Shown here one piece after another: positions 49,590 to 58,852 of a stretch of 64,000 bases of DNA. The stretch covers positions 1 to 64,000 of the forward strand of contig JAJPEN010000084.1 in the NCBI GenBank assembly GCA_021166835.1. The letters are read 5' to 3'. Position 1 is the first letter of the stretch, and each line of letters opens with the position of its first letter. The stretch comes from Burkholderiaceae bacterium (GTDB taxonomy: Bacteria; Pseudomonadota; Gammaproteobacteria; Burkholderiales; Burkholderiaceae). The position numbers were made by a program, and so were the translations under genes. The notes beneath the pieces were generated by a model that had not been told where the DNA came from, searched no databases, and saw only the letters and a list, made by a program, of their open reading frames with translations.

Positions 49590-51506
49590 TCAGCCCCAGA
49601 GCGAATAGCGCCAGCCGATCATCGCGGTCAAGGCGACCGCCATCAGCACGAGCAGCGGCCCGCCGACGCGCACGAAATCGACGAAGCGATAGCGCGCCGC
49701 GCTCATCACGAGCATGTTGGTCTGGTAGCCGATCGGCGTCGCATAGCTCAGGTTGCAGCCGAAGAGGATCGCGAGCACGAAGGGCTCGGCCGGCGCGCCG
49801 ACGCTGCGCGCCACCTCGATCGCGATCGGCGTGCCGATCGCGGCCGCCGCGTTGTTCGAGACGAAGTTCGTCAGCAGGCCCATGAAAATGACCATCGAGC
49901 CGAGTACCGCGAGCGTCGGCCACGACGAAACCTTCTGCGCGAAGGCCTGCGCGATCGCGGCGGCCGCGCCGGTGTAGAGCAGCGCGCTGCCCAGCGCGAG
50001 GCTGGCCGCGATCAGCAGCACGATGTCGGTCTTCAACGCACGACCGATCGCCGCCGGGCGCACGCAGCGCGTGACGAGCAGCGCGAGCACGCCCGAGAGC
50101 GCCGCGAGATACATCGGCAGGATCTTCGCTACTGCGACGACGATCACGCCCGCCATGATGATGGCGGCAAGGCCGCCGCGGCCGCCGGTGGTGGCGTCCA
50201 TCTCGCCGTCGACGACGACCAGTCCGTGCTCGGCGCGCAGCGTGTCCAGCCTGTCGGGCGACGCCTGCACGAGCAGGACGTCGCCGGCGGCCAGGCGCAC
50301 GTCGGCGACGTCGCGCTCACGGCGCATCGCGCGACCGGTGGAGCGATACGCGCCGAGCACCGCGATGCCGAAGCGGTCGCTCAGGCGCTGCTCGCGCACC
50401 GTGGCGCCGTTGAGCCAGGAGTTCGGCAGGACGATGACTTCGGCGAGCACCTCGTCGGCGGCGTTTCGCGAAGCGTCGCCCTCGCCCGTGCGCTGCGCAT
50501 CGTCCCGGTCGCCGTCGTCGCGCTGCTCGTCCTTCGGCCCGTCGCCGCGCTTCCCGGTCTTCCCGTCCTTCTCGTCCTTCTCGCCTTTCTCGCCCTCGGC
50601 GTACAGCTTCATCCCGAGGCGCGTCTCGAACTCCTTCAGCCGGGGCGCCGCGCCGCGCACGACGAGTCGATCGCCGGCAGCGAGCTTCAGGTTCGGCAAC
50701 CGCACGAGTTGCACGTCGCCGCGTCGCACCTCGACCACGTGCAGATCCTGGCGCGAGCGCTCGAGCAGCTTGCCCAGCGCAGTGCCGACCAGTTCCGAGT
50801 CCTCGCCCACCTCGAGCACCGCGTCGAAGACGCGCTCGGCCGGGGGCGGCGCGTCGTCGGCGCCGGCGGGTAGCAGCCGCGGCGCGACCAGCCACAGCCA
50901 GGGCAGCGCGACGACTGCGGCGCCGGCAACGAGCGGCGTGAAATCGAAGATGCCGAAATCCGCCGCCTGCATCCGCGCGGCGATCGATACGACGAGCAGG
51001 TTCGTCGACGTGCCGATCGTCGTCGCCATGCCGCCGATCAGCACGGCGAAGTTCATCGGCATCAGCAGGCGCCGCGCCGAATCGCCGGTCTCGCGCGCGA
51101 GCGCGACCAGCACCGGAATCAGCAGCACGACGATCGGCGTGTCGTTGATGAGGCCGCTGACCAGCATGGCGGCGACGAGGACGACGCCGAGCCCGGCGTT
51201 CGAGCCCCGCTTGCGCCACAGTGCGGCGAGCCTGCGCGTGACCGGTCGCAGCGCGCCGGTCTCGACGAGCGCGCGTCCGAGCACCGTCAGGCTGCAGATG
51301 GCGATCAGCGCCTCGTGCGAGAAGCCCTGGAAGAAGGCGAGCGGGTCGACGCGGCCGTCGGCCCCCTCGTAGGGAAACAGCGTGAAGCCGAGCGGGAGCG
51401 CGACGAGCACGACCAGGCTCGTCACCTCGATCGGAATGCGCCGCGACGTGAACGCCGCGAAGATCGCGATCGTGAAAAGCAGAACCGCGAGGCCGTGCGC
51501 TGTCAT
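49590..51506 (-). CDS. DASS/SLC13-type transporter with two TrkA-C (RCK_C) domains
   Basis: 638 residues. Two halves of about six membrane helices flank a cytoplasmic region of about residues 215-420 holding two RCK_C domains (LVRLPNLKLAAGDRLVVRGA and ADVRLAAGDVLLVQASPDRL). The helix hairpin motifs GLINDTPIVVLLIPVL and FVSNNAAAAIGTPIAI, and SNLLVVSIA-like and GYQTNMLVMS, fit the divalent anion:sodium symporter superfamily, often annotated as sulfate or citrate permease. The linker between the RCK_C domains has an unusual run of about 45 charged residues (GEKGEKDEKDGKTGKRGDGP). Start ATG 51506 (MTAHGLAVLLF); no strong ribosome site is visible. The substrate cannot be inferred. Confidence 0.9.
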   Translation of the reverse strand: MTAHGLAVLLFTIAIFAAFTSRRIPIEVTSLVVLVALPLGFTLFPYEGADGRVDPLAFFQGFSHEALIAICSLTVLGRALVETGALRPVTRRLAALWRKRGSNAGLGVVLVAAMLVSGLINDTPIVVLLIPVLVALARETGDSARRLLMPMNFAVLIGGMATTIGTSTNLLVVSIAARMQAADFGIFDFTPLVAGAAVVALPWLWLVAPRLLPAGADDAPPPAERVFDAVLEVGEDSELVGTALGKLLERSRQDLHVVEVRRGDVQLVRLPNLKLAAGDRLVVRGAAPRLKEFETRLGMKLYAEGEKGEKDEKDGKTGKRGDGPKDEQRDDGDRDDAQRTGEGDASRNAADEVLAEVIVLPNSWLNGATVREQRLSDRFGIAVLGAYRSTGRAMRRERDVADVRLAAGDVLLVQASPDRLDTLRAEHGLVVVDGEMDATTGGRGGLAAIIMAGVIVVAVAKILPMYLAALSGVLALLVTRCVRPAAIGRALKTDIVLLIAASLALGSALLYTGAAAAIAQAFAQKVSSWPTLAVLGSMVIFMGLLTNFVSNNAAAAIGTPIAIEVARSVGAPAEPFVLAILFGCNLSYATPIGYQTNMLVMSAARYRFVDFVRVGGPLLVLMAVALTAMIGWRYSLWG

Positions 51507-51823
51507 GAGGATGCGATGAGTATAATGGCGCGCCGGTGACCGGCGACGTCCGCCGCACCGCTTCCGGCACATCGACCCTCGCTTCAACCGGGTCATCCTG
51601 CCGGCGCATCACGGTCGAGCCGCAGGCTCGCAATCCGGTATTTCGAGCCTTCCCTGTTCGCGAAGGCAAGCGGCATGCTGGCACGGTCCGGGCCCACTCG
51701 ACACCGACCGGCCGGAACCTGTAACAAGACGCGCACTCTGCCGGCGAGCCGGCAAAGACCCCAGGTGTCGGCCGACGCCGCGCCGGCCGACCGCAAGCAA
51801 GGAACCCTGAGCGAAGAGAGCTG
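51507..51823. other. Structured 317-bp region between divergent transporter and mscS genes
   Basis: No credible gene. It contains several strong hairpins: GAGCC/GGCTC near 51611, TGCCGGC/GCCGGCA near 51740, and GTCGGCCG/CGGCCGAC with a 9-nt loop (about 51767-51791). A TATAAT on the plus strand at 51521-51526 has no -35 partner. Possibly a structured leader for mscS; I could not match it to any riboswitch family. Confidence 0.4.
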
Positions 51824-52783
51824 ATGCGCGAGCAATGGAACCAATTCCTCTGGGCGATATCGCCCTACAAGGACGAACTGCGCGTCCTTGCGTCGATCGT
51901 CGGCATCGTGCTGATCGCCGCGCTGCTGCGCTATACCGGCTGGCGGCTGGTCGCCCCGTTCTTCGGACGCATCGCGCAGCGCGCCGCGACCATCGAGGAG
52001 CGGCGGCGCCTGCAGACGGTGGGCCGCTTCGCGCGCCAGGCGCTGTCCACGCTGATCGTCGTCGTCGCGGGCACGCTCGTTTTGAACCAGCTGGGCGTGT
52101 CGATCGCGCCGATCCTCGGCGCGGCGGGGGTCGTCGGCATCGCGATCGGCTTCGGCGCGCAGAGTCTCGTCAAGGACGTGTTCAGCGGGTTCTTCCTGCT
52201 CATCGAGAACCAGATCCGCGTGGGCGACGTCGTCGAGATCGCCGGCAAGGCGGGCTCGGTGGAGGAGCTGAGCCTGCGCCGCACGAAGCTGCGCGCCTAC
52301 GACGGCGCGGTGCACTACATCTCGAACGGCCTGATCACCACCGTCACCAATCTGTCGACCGAATTCTCCTACGCCGTCGTCGACGTGCAGGTGCCGTACG
52401 ACCTCGACGTCGACCGCGCGATGCAGCTGATGCGACAGGCCGCCGAAGATCTGCGCGCCTCGCCCGGCTGCGCCGAGAAGATGATCGGTGAGCTGGAGAT
52501 CGCCGGCATCGAGCAGCTCCAGGAGGGCTCGATCGTCGTGCGCGCCCGCGTGAAGACCGCACCGCTCGAGCAGTGGTCGGTGCGACGCGAACTGCTCAGG
52601 CAGCTGAAGATCGTTTTCGAACGCGAGGGCGGGGCGGGGGCCGGCGCGGCAACCGATGCGGCGACCGATGCGGCGACCGATGCAGCGCCCACCGCGACAG
52701 CCGCCAACGGGGTGCGCATCGTCGTCGGCAAGGCCGCGCACGAGGAAGGCGCCGGAGCGCTGCGCGCGACGCCGACCCGATGA
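51824..52783 (+). CDS. MscS-type mechanosensitive channel
   Basis: 319 residues. After two hydrophobic segments comes the pore helix and upper beta domain: GAAGVVGIAIGFGAQSLVKD and VFSGFFLLIENQIRVGDVVE, the strongest MscS signature, then LRRTKLRAYDGAVHYISNG and the C-terminal alpha/beta vestibule. It opens on membrane tension to release solutes during osmotic downshock. The tail contains ATDAATDAATDAA encoded by a 12-bp tandem repeat. GAAGAGAG precedes the ATG. Three further genes follow on the same strand, starting with an antiporter 43 bp on, suggesting an osmotic or ionic stress operon (inference). Confidence 0.93.
   Translation: MREQWNQFLWAISPYKDELRVLASIVGIVLIAALLRYTGWRLVAPFFGRIAQRAATIEERRRLQTVGRFARQALSTLIVVVAGTLVLNQLGVSIAPILGAAGVVGIAIGFGAQSLVKDVFSGFFLLIENQIRVGDVVEIAGKAGSVEELSLRRTKLRAYDGAVHYISNGLITTVTNLSTEFSYAVVDVQVPYDLDVDRAMQLMRQAAEDLRASPGCAEKMIGELEIAGIEQLQEGSIVVRARVKTAPLEQWSVRRELLRQLKIVFEREGGAGAGAATDAATDAATDAAPTATAANGVRIVVGKAAHEEGAGALRATPTR
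52649..52684. repeat. 12-bp tandem repeat in the mscS 3' end
   Basis: Three units, GCAACCGATGCG, GCGACCGATGCG and GCGACCGATGCA, at 52649, 52661 and 52673. They encode the ATDA tetrapeptide three times in frame in the non-conserved tail. Confidence 0.85.
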
Positions 52784-52826
52784 CGCCGCGCGCCATCGCA
52801 AGAAGAAGTTCGACCGGGAGGCCTCG

Positions 52827-54041
52827 ATGACGGGCGACACGCGCTCAGACCTGTTCTTCCTGCCCGCGTGGCCGCCGTCGGCCGACGCGGTCCTGTGGGT
52901 GTCGCTGACGCTCGTCATCGCCGCGCTGCTCGGCGAGTTCGTCTATCGCTGGCTGCGGCTGCCCAGAGTCGTCGGCTACGCGGCAGTCGGCACGATCGTC
53001 TCGGCCCTCGATCTCGGCCTGGGGCCGGGATTGAAGCCCGGCCTTCGGTCGATCGTCGACCTCGCGCTCGCGCTGCTGCTCTTCGAGCTGGGCAGCCGCA
53101 TCAACCTTCGCTGGCTGCGTACGAATCCGTGGCTGCTGGCGACCAGTCTGGCCGAAGCGGCGCTCGCCTTCGGCGCCGTCTACCTCGCGTTGAGCGCGGT
53201 GGGCACCGACGCACGCACGGCGACCGCGATCGCCGCCATCGCGATCGGCACTTCTCCGGCCGTGGTGATGCGGGTCGCCTCGGAGTTCGAGGCCTCCGGC
53301 CAGGTGACCGAGCGGATGATCGTGCTCACCGGGCTGAACACCTTCTACGCGGTGCTCGCCAGCAAGTTCGTCTTCGGCTGGCTGCACGCCGAATACATCG
53401 GCAGCCTGGTGCGCGCCTTCGCGCATCCGCTGTACCTGCTCGCCGGCTCGGCCATCGTCGCGGCGCTGCTCGCCTTCTCGGTGTCGATGATCGCGCGGCG
53501 CCTGGACCTGCGCAACGAGAACTCCACGCTGCTGCTGCTCGGCATGATCCTGCTCGCGCTGTCGATCACGAAGATGGCCAACCTCTCGACGCTGCTCGTT
53601 CCGCTGCTGGCCGGCGTGATGCTGCGCAACAGCACCGAGCGGCCGTGGATCTGGCCGCGCCACTTCGGCACCGCCGGCGGCGCGCTCGTGCTGATGCTGT
53701 TCGTCGTCACCGGGTCGGTCTGGTCGGTGGACACGCTGCTCGAGGGCGCCGTGCTCGGCGCTGCGGTCATCGTCGCGCGCGTCGTCGCCAAGCTCGTGGC
53801 CACGACGCTGCTCGCCGCGCCCAGCGGAATCTCGCTGCGCCAGGGCCTGGCGCTCGGCGTCACGCTGATGCCGATGTCGGGGGCGGCGCTGGTGATGATG
53901 GTCGAGCTGCAGAACCTGTACCCGGAGTTCGCGTCGCAGCTGACGGCGGTCGTCTTCAGCGCGATCGCCTTTCTCGAGCTGATCGGGCCGATCGCCGTGC
54001 ATCTGGCGCTGCGCTGGGTGCACGAGGAAAACCTCCGCTGA
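52827..54041 (+). CDS. CPA2-family cation:proton antiporter (KefB-like membrane domain)
   Basis: 404 residues, about 12 membrane helices and no C-terminal RCK domain. The fold is that of Na+/H+ exchangers: [20 protein letters not shown] at helix 2, [20 protein letters not shown] at helices 3-4, [17 protein letters not shown], and [20 protein letters not shown] near the end. KefB/KefC themselves carry a NAD-binding domain that is missing here, so regulation must differ. ATG 52827 has GGGAGG upstream. The gene is 8 bp before the carboxylate-amine ligase gene, so they are cotranscribed; a link to glutathione-like thiols, as for KefB, is suggestive only. Confidence 0.88.
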   Translation: MTGDTRSDLFFLPAWPPSADAVLWVSLTLVIAALLGEFVYRWLRLPRVVGYAAVGTIVSALDLGLGPGLKPGLRSIVDLALALLLFELGSRINLRWLRTNPWLLATSLAEAALAFGAVYLALSAVGTDARTATAIAAIAIGTSPAVVMRVASEFEASGQVTERMIVLTGLNTFYAVLASKFVFGWLHAEYIGSLVRAFAHPLYLLAGSAIVAALLAFSVSMIARRLDLRNENSTLLLLGMILLALSITKMANLSTLLVPLLAGVMLRNSTERPWIWPRHFGTAGGALVLMLFVVTGSVWSVDTLLEGAVLGAAVIVARVVAKLVATTLLAAPSGISLRQGLALGVTLMPMSGAALVMMVELQNLYPEFASQLTAVVFSAIAFLELIGPIAVHLALRWVHEENLR

Positions 54042-54049
54042 GGAAACCG

Positions 54050-55165
54050 ATGGCGCTGGAACCTTTCGCAGAATCGCGCGCGCTCACGCTCGGCGTCGAA
54101 CTCGAACTGCAGATCGTCAACACGCACGATTTCGACCTGACGCACGGCGCCAACGACCTGCTGCGCCTGGTCGGCAAACGCAAGTTGCCGGGCGAAGTGA
54201 AGCCGGAAATGACCGGCAGCATGATCGAGCTGTCCACCGGCATCTGCCGCGACTACGCGGAAGCGCTCGCGCACCTGTCCGAGATCCGCGACGTGCTCGT
54301 GCACTGCGCGAACCGGCTGAACGTCGGGCTGTCGGGCGGCGGCACGCACCCGTTCCAGGACTGGAGCCAGCGGCGGATCTACGACACGCCGCGCTTCCAC
54401 ATGCTCTCGGAGCTGTACGGCTACCTGTCGAAGCAGTTCACGATCTTCGGCCAGCACGTGCACATCGGCTGCGCCGGACCCGATGCAGCGCTGGTGCTGC
54501 TGCACGGCCTGTCGCGCTTCATCCCGCATTTCATCGCGCTGTCGGCGTCGTCGCCCTTCGTGCAGGGCACCGACACGGGCTTTCATTCGGCGCGGCTGAA
54601 CTCGGTGTTCGCGTTCCCGCTGTCGGGCCGGGCGCCGTTCACGCTCACCTGGGAGGAGTTCTCGCGCTATTTCGAGAAAATGGCGCGCACCGGCGTCGTG
54701 CAGAGCATGAAGGATTTCTACTGGGACATCCGCCCGAAGCCGGAGTTCGGGACGATCGAGGTGCGCGTGCTCGACACGCCGCTGACGATCGAGAAGGCGG
54801 CTGCGCTGGCGGCGTACATCCAGTGCGTCGCCCGCTGGCTGTCGTTCGAGCAGCCGTTCCGGCCGGCGGAGGACGACTACCTCGTCTACACCTTCAACCG
54901 TTTCCAGGCATGCCGCTTCGGCTTCGACGGCACCTTCGTCGATCCGCAGACCGGCGAGCACCGCACGATCCGCGAAGACATCGCCGAGACGCTCGCCGAG
55001 GTCGAGCAGCACGCGATCGAGCTGGGCGCCGAGGACGCGTGCCGGCGCGTGCGCGACGACATCGGCGCGCTGGGCAACGACGCGACCTGGATCCGCCAGA
55101 CCTTCGAGCGCGAGAACCTGTTGCCCGAAGTCGTGCGACAGCAGTGCCTGCGCTGGAGCCGCTAG
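54050..55165 (+). CDS. YbdK-type carboxylate-amine ligase (glutamate-cysteine ligase family 2)
   Basis: 371 residues of the GCS2 family. Core blocks: [68 protein letters not shown] and [21 protein letters not shown]. coli YbdK has weak glutamate-cysteine ligase activity, so the true reaction is uncertain; betaproteobacteria usually have a separate GshA. GAGGAAACCG before the ATG at 54050 is the ribosome site and begins inside the antiporter stop. The downstream hydrolase of the glutamine amidotransferase fold could process a gamma-glutamyl product (inference). Confidence 0.9.
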   Translation: MALEPFAESRALTLGVELELQIVNTHDFDLTHGANDLLRLVGKRKLPGEVKPEMTGSMIELSTGICRDYAEALAHLSEIRDVLVHCANRLNVGLSGGGTHPFQDWSQRRIYDTPRFHMLSELYGYLSKQFTIFGQHVHIGCAGPDAALVLLHGLSRFIPHFIALSASSPFVQGTDTGFHSARLNSVFAFPLSGRAPFTLTWEEFSRYFEKMARTGVVQSMKDFYWDIRPKPEFGTIEVRVLDTPLTIEKAAALAAYIQCVARWLSFEQPFRPAEDDYLVYTFNRFQACRFGFDGTFVDPQTGEHRTIREDIAETLAEVEQHAIELGAEDACRRVRDDIGALGNDATWIRQTFERENLLPEVVRQQCLRWSR

Positions 55166-55177
55166 CAGGAAAATGAG

Positions 55178-55966
55178 ATGCCCCCGCGGCCGCTGAAAAT
55201 CGGCCTGTCGGCGCGCCTGTTGCACGCGCCGCCCCGCGAGCTGGGCTTCCGCAACAAGGTGCTGCAGTACCTCGAACAGTCGATCGCGCACTGGATCCTT
55301 TCGCACGGCGCGCTCGTCTTCATGATTCCCACCATCGGCGCGAGCGCCGAGGTCTCGCGCCGAGGAATCTCGCTGCGCAGCTACGTGCGCGAGCTGGACG
55401 GCCTGGTGCTGCAGGGCGGCGCCGACGTGAGTCCGCGTTCCTACGGCACGCAACCGCTCCGCGGCGAATGGGCCGGCGACATCATCCGCGACCGCTACGA
55501 GATGGAACTGCTGCACGAGTTCATGGCGCAGGGCCGGCCCGTGCTCGGCATCTGCCGCGGCGCGCAGCTGATGAACGTGGCCTTCGGCGGCACGCTCATC
55601 CAGGACATCGCCACGCAGCGCCCGGATTCGGTCCCGCACGTCGACGCCGACCTCTACGACCGCCTGTCGCATGAGATCCGCTTCGAGCCCGGCTCGCGCA
55701 TGGCGCAGCTCTACGAGCCGCTGGCCGTGGCTCGCGTGAACAGCATCCATCACCAGGCTGTCGATCGCCTCGGCGGTGACCTCGTCGTCGACGCCTGGAG
55801 CAGCGCCGACGGCATCGTCGAGGCGATTCGCTGGCGCGGCTCCGGCTACGCGCTCGGCGTGCAGTGGCACCCGGAGTTCCACCGCGGCGCGGAAGACCCG
55901 CTGCTCGACGGCTCGCCGATCCTGCTCGATTTCCTGGCGGCGGCGGAGAGGATGAGGGAGGAGTAG
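55178..55966 (+). CDS. Class I glutamine amidotransferase-fold gamma-glutamyl hydrolase (PuuD-like)
   Basis: 262 residues of peptidase family C26. The nucleophile Cys is in GICRGAQLMNVAFGGTLIQD, and the catalytic His/Glu pair is in LGVQWHPEFHRG. LDGLVLQGGADVSPRSYG and VNSIHHQAVDRLG are typical of PuuD, which cleaves gamma-glutamyl-GABA. No amide-transfer partner domain is present, so it is a stand-alone hydrolase. It starts 12 bp after the YbdK-type ligase and ends convergent with the cardiolipin synthase gene. Paired with a gamma-glutamyl ligase-like gene it may act on a gamma-glutamyl compound; the identity is unknown. Confidence 0.9.
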   Translation: MPPRPLKIGLSARLLHAPPRELGFRNKVLQYLEQSIAHWILSHGALVFMIPTIGASAEVSRRGISLRSYVRELDGLVLQGGADVSPRSYGTQPLRGEWAGDIIRDRYEMELLHEFMAQGRPVLGICRGAQLMNVAFGGTLIQDIATQRPDSVPHVDADLYDRLSHEIRFEPGSRMAQLYEPLAVARVNSIHHQAVDRLGGDLVVDAWSSADGIVEAIRWRGSGYALGVQWHPEFHRGAEDPLLDGSPILLDFLAAAERMREE

Positions 55967-56011
55967 CAGCAGCGCGCTACGCGATGATGCGTTTCCGGCT
56001 GTGGAACGCCC

Positions 56012-57322
56012 TCAATACTCCGCGCCCTGCCCCGTCAACGCCACCCCGATCCGCACCAGCGCCAGCGCGATCCGGTTCATCGCGCGTACCGGCAAAGGCC
56101 GACGGGAATAGGTGTCGAGCGCCACGCGCTCGCCGCCCTCGTCGATCGCGCGGTTCAGCCGCTCGCGCAACTGCCGCGCGAAGCCCGCGTCCTCGACGGC
56201 GACGTTCGCCTCGCGCGCGAGCAGCAGCGAGAACGGATCGATGTTCGACGAGCCCACCGTTGCCCAGTCGTCGATCACCGCGACCTTCGCGTGCAGGAAG
56301 CTGCGCCGGTACTCGACGATCTCGATGCCTTCGCGCAGCCACGGCTCGTACAGCGCCTGCGACGCGTAGTACTGCAGGCGATACTCGACGCGCCCCTGCA
56401 GCAGCAGGCGCACGCGCACGCCGCGGCGCACGGCCGACCTCAACGCGCGGCGGAAGCGCCCGCCGGGGAAGAAATACGCGCAGGCGATCAGCACTTCGGT
56501 GCGCGCTCGGCCGATCGCGCGCAGGTACGCCCGCTCGATCGTGCGCCGATGGCGCAGGTTGTCGCGCAGCATCAGCGCCGCGCGCACGTGCCCCGACGAA
56601 GCGACGTCGCTGCGCACTTTCTCCGGAAGTTGCAGCAGTTCGCGCGCGGACGCCTCCTTGCCGCCGTGCGCCAGCCGGTTCACGGTCGCCGTCTCCCACC
56701 ACAGCCGCGCGGCGGCGACGTGCGCGTGCGCGACCAGCGGCCCGCGCACGCGCACCGCGTAGTCGAGCCGCGGATGCTCGAGCGCGCCGTGATTCGGGTC
56801 GTGGTAGTCGTCGAGTATGTTGATTCCCCCGACGAAGGCGACCGCTCCGTCGACGACGGCCATCTTCCGATGCATGCGGCGCAGTCGCTGGCGATCGAGC
56901 GAATAGCGCCGCAGTTCCGGTCGGTACACCTCGAGCAGCACGCCCGCTTCGCGCAGCGCCTGCGCGCGAAGCGGATCGACGTGCGCCGTGCCGAAGCCGT
57001 CCACGACGACGTGCACGCGCACGCCACGGCGGGCCGCACGCCCGAGCGCGGCGCCGATGCGCCGGCCGGTCGGGTCGTCCTCGAAGATGTACGTTTCGAG
57101 ATAGACGCTCGCGCATGCCTCGTCGATCGCCCGCTCGAGCGCAGGGAAGTACTGGGCGCCCGACTCGAGCAGTTCGATCTCGTGGCCGCGTCTCATGCGC
57201 GGCTTCAGGCTCTCGTACCAGCGCAGCGAGACCTCGTCCCCGGCGCCGGGTAGCGGTGCGAACGCGAGTTCGACGTCGCGCGACGGCGCCGTGTCCGACG
57301 CGGCCGCGCGCGGCTCGCTCAT
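56012..57322 (-). CDS. clsB: Cardiolipin synthase, ClsB-like phospholipase D protein
   Basis: 436 residues with two HKD active sites: HRKMAVVDGAVAFVGGINIL near residue 165 and HAKVAVIDDWATVGSSNIDP near 350. There is no N-terminal membrane domain, as in ClsB (YbhO). LETYIFEDDPTGRRIGAAL is the conserved opening of the catalytic core. The enzyme joins phosphatidyl groups to make cardiolipin or related lipids at the inner membrane. In E. coli ybhO stands next to ybhP, an EEP-fold protein; here too the gene directly upstream is an EEP-fold protein, with an ATGA overlap. That neighbour pattern supports ClsB rather than ClsA or ClsC. Confidence 0.92.
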   Translation of the reverse strand: MSEPRAAASDTAPSRDVELAFAPLPGAGDEVSLRWYESLKPRMRRGHEIELLESGAQYFPALERAIDEACASVYLETYIFEDDPTGRRIGAALGRAARRGVRVHVVVDGFGTAHVDPLRAQALREAGVLLEVYRPELRRYSLDRQRLRRMHRKMAVVDGAVAFVGGINILDDYHDPNHGALEHPRLDYAVRVRGPLVAHAHVAAARLWWETATVNRLAHGGKEASARELLQLPEKVRSDVASSGHVRAALMLRDNLRHRRTIERAYLRAIGRARTEVLIACAYFFPGGRFRRALRSAVRRGVRVRLLLQGRVEYRLQYYASQALYEPWLREGIEIVEYRRSFLHAKVAVIDDWATVGSSNIDPFSLLLAREANVAVEDAGFARQLRERLNRAIDEGGERVALDTYSRRPLPVRAMNRIALALVRIGVALTGQGAEY

Positions 57323-58350
57323 GCGTCTTCGGACAGCTCGAGGTCGGCGACCAGCGGGCTGTGGTCGGAGAGCCTCGCCCATTCGAGCCCGCGCAGCACG
57401 CGCGCGGCGGTGACGCGAAAGCCGCGCTGGTAGATCCGGTCCATGCGGAACCAGGGGACCAGCGCCGGATAGGTGCGCGCGGTACGCACCATGCGCGGCA
57501 GCCGCGACATCGGAGGCGGCTCGAGTGCGGCCACCTCGGCCAGGCGATCGCGCACGAAGTACGCAGCGCGCTGCAGCGATTCCATGCGCGGATGCACGGC
57601 GTCGAACACCTCGACGACGCCGGCGCGCGCGCACAGCCGCTGCGACAGCGTGTTGCGCCAGTCGTTGAAGTCGCCCGCCACGATCAGCGGCTGGTCGCCG
57701 GGGACCGCCGCCTCGATCCATTCGAGCAGCGCGTCGAGCTGTCGTTCGCGGCTGGCGGCGAGCAGTCCGAAATGCACGACGAAGCAGTGCACCTGCCGGC
57801 CGGCGACGTCGACCGTGCAATGCAGGACGCCGCGCTTCTCGAGCGCGTGATCGGAGACGTCGCGGTTCTCGAGCCCGACGATCGGAAAGCGCGACAGCAG
57901 CGCGTTGCCGTGATGACCGTGCAGATAGCTCGCGTTGCGCCCGTAGGCCGTCTGGAACGCCTGCTGCGCCGTCGGCGACTTCGACAGGAACAGCTCCTGC
58001 GATTCGGTGGGCCACTGCGCGAAGCGGCGCGCGTAGCGCTGGTGCTGGCCCTGCACTTCCTGCAGGAAGATGAGGTCGCTGTCCAGCTCGTGCAGCCGCG
58101 CGCGCAGCTCGTGGATGCGCGCCACGCGCCGCAGCCCGGTGAAGTCGCGAAGCACGCCCTTGTGGATGTTGTAGGTGGAGACGCGCAGCCGGCGTTCGGC
58201 GCCGGCTGCGGCGGGCGCGACCGCCGGCGCCGCTTTCGCAGCGGGAGCCGCGCGCCGCTGGACCTGCGCGGCCGAGCGCGTTCCGCGCGCGGTCTCGCGC
58301 AGCCGCGAGGCCTTCGCCTGCGCTGCCTTGCGAGGTGTGGGGAATTTCAT
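57319..58350 (-). CDS. Endonuclease/exonuclease/phosphatase (EEP) family protein, YbhP-like
   Basis: 343 residues of the DNase I/EEP fold. Metal and catalytic motifs: LRVSTYNIHKG, DLIFLQEVQGQH, IVAGDFNDWRN and LSDHSPLVADLEL. The N-terminal 65 residues are Ala/Arg/Lys-rich and without predicted fold (SAAQVQRRAAPAAKAAPAVA). The substrate may be nucleic acid or a phosphodiester lipid; proximity to clsB is the same as ybhP-ybhO in E. coli. I use ATG 58350 (MKFPTPRKAA), which overlaps the NudB-like stop as ATGA; an ATG six bases earlier is possible. Confidence 0.85.
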   Translation of the reverse strand: MKFPTPRKAAQAKASRLRETARGTRSAAQVQRRAAPAAKAAPAVAPAAAGAERRLRVSTYNIHKGVLRDFTGLRRVARIHELRARLHELDSDLIFLQEVQGQHQRYARRFAQWPTESQELFLSKSPTAQQAFQTAYGRNASYLHGHHGNALLSRFPIVGLENRDVSDHALEKRGVLHCTVDVAGRQVHCFVVHFGLLAASRERQLDALLEWIEAAVPGDQPLIVAGDFNDWRNTLSQRLCARAGVVEVFDAVHPRMESLQRAAYFVRDRLAEVAALEPPPMSRLPRMVRTARTYPALVPWFRMDRIYQRGFRVTAARVLRGLEWARLSDHSPLVADLELSEDA

Positions 58351-58799
58351 CGGCATTGCGCGATGCGCTGCGGCAGTTCGCGGATCGCCTGCGCGTTGCT
58401 CCACGAGAAGCAGCGCCCGGCGGCGCTCTCCCACGGCAGCCACTCGAAGCGCAGGTGTTCGCGCGGCGCGAGCGTCACCTCGCGCGGCGCGGGCAGGCGC
58501 AGCCCGAACACGTGCTCGAGATTGTGCGTGACGCCGTCGGCATAGCGATGGCGCCAGTGCGGATAGATCTCGTAGCGGTTCTCGTACCGCCAGTCGCACA
58601 GCTCGAAATCGCTCGTGTCGAGGCCCGTTTCCTCGAGCACCTCGCGCCGGCAGGTCTGCGCGAGCGGCTCGTCGAGCGTGGCGCGGCTGCCGGTGACCGA
58701 CTGCCAGTAGCCCGGATGGTCGGCGCGTTCGAGCAGCAGCACCTGCAAGTCGTCGGTGTGCACGACGACCAGCACCGACTCGGGAATCTTCGCGCCCAT
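58347..58799 (-). CDS. nudB: NudB-like Nudix hydrolase (dihydroneopterin triphosphate pyrophosphatase)
   Basis: 150 residues. The Nudix box is GSRATLDEPLAQTCRREVLE with EETGLD following, near residues 38-60. The opening KIPESVLVVVHTDDLQVLLL and ADHPGYWQSVTGS and the aromatic-rich EHLRFEWLPWESAAGRCFSW end match NudB, which removes pyrophosphate from dihydroneopterin triphosphate in folate synthesis. Location just downstream of aspS is the same as in E. coli and other proteobacteria. Start: ATG 58799 (MGAKIPESV), 53 bp after the aspS stop. Confidence 0.9.
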   Translation of the reverse strand: MGAKIPESVLVVVHTDDLQVLLLERADHPGYWQSVTGSRATLDEPLAQTCRREVLEETGLDTSDFELCDWRYENRYEIYPHWRHRYADGVTHNLEHVFGLRLPAPREVTLAPREHLRFEWLPWESAAGRCFSWSNAQAIRELPQRIAQCR

Positions 58800-58852
58800 C
58801 CGACCGCTTCCCGTCCGCCTGCTTCCGGCTTGCCCGCTCGCCGCCCGCCGGC

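Noticed and set aside
51521..51526. TATAAT as the mscS promoter
   Set aside because: No -35 element at a usable distance and almost 300 bp from the gene; it may be chance, and overlaps a TATACT on the other strand.
51540..51823. Cobalamin, manganese or guanidine riboswitch before mscS
   Set aside because: None of the conserved core motifs of these families could be found; only isolated hairpins are present.
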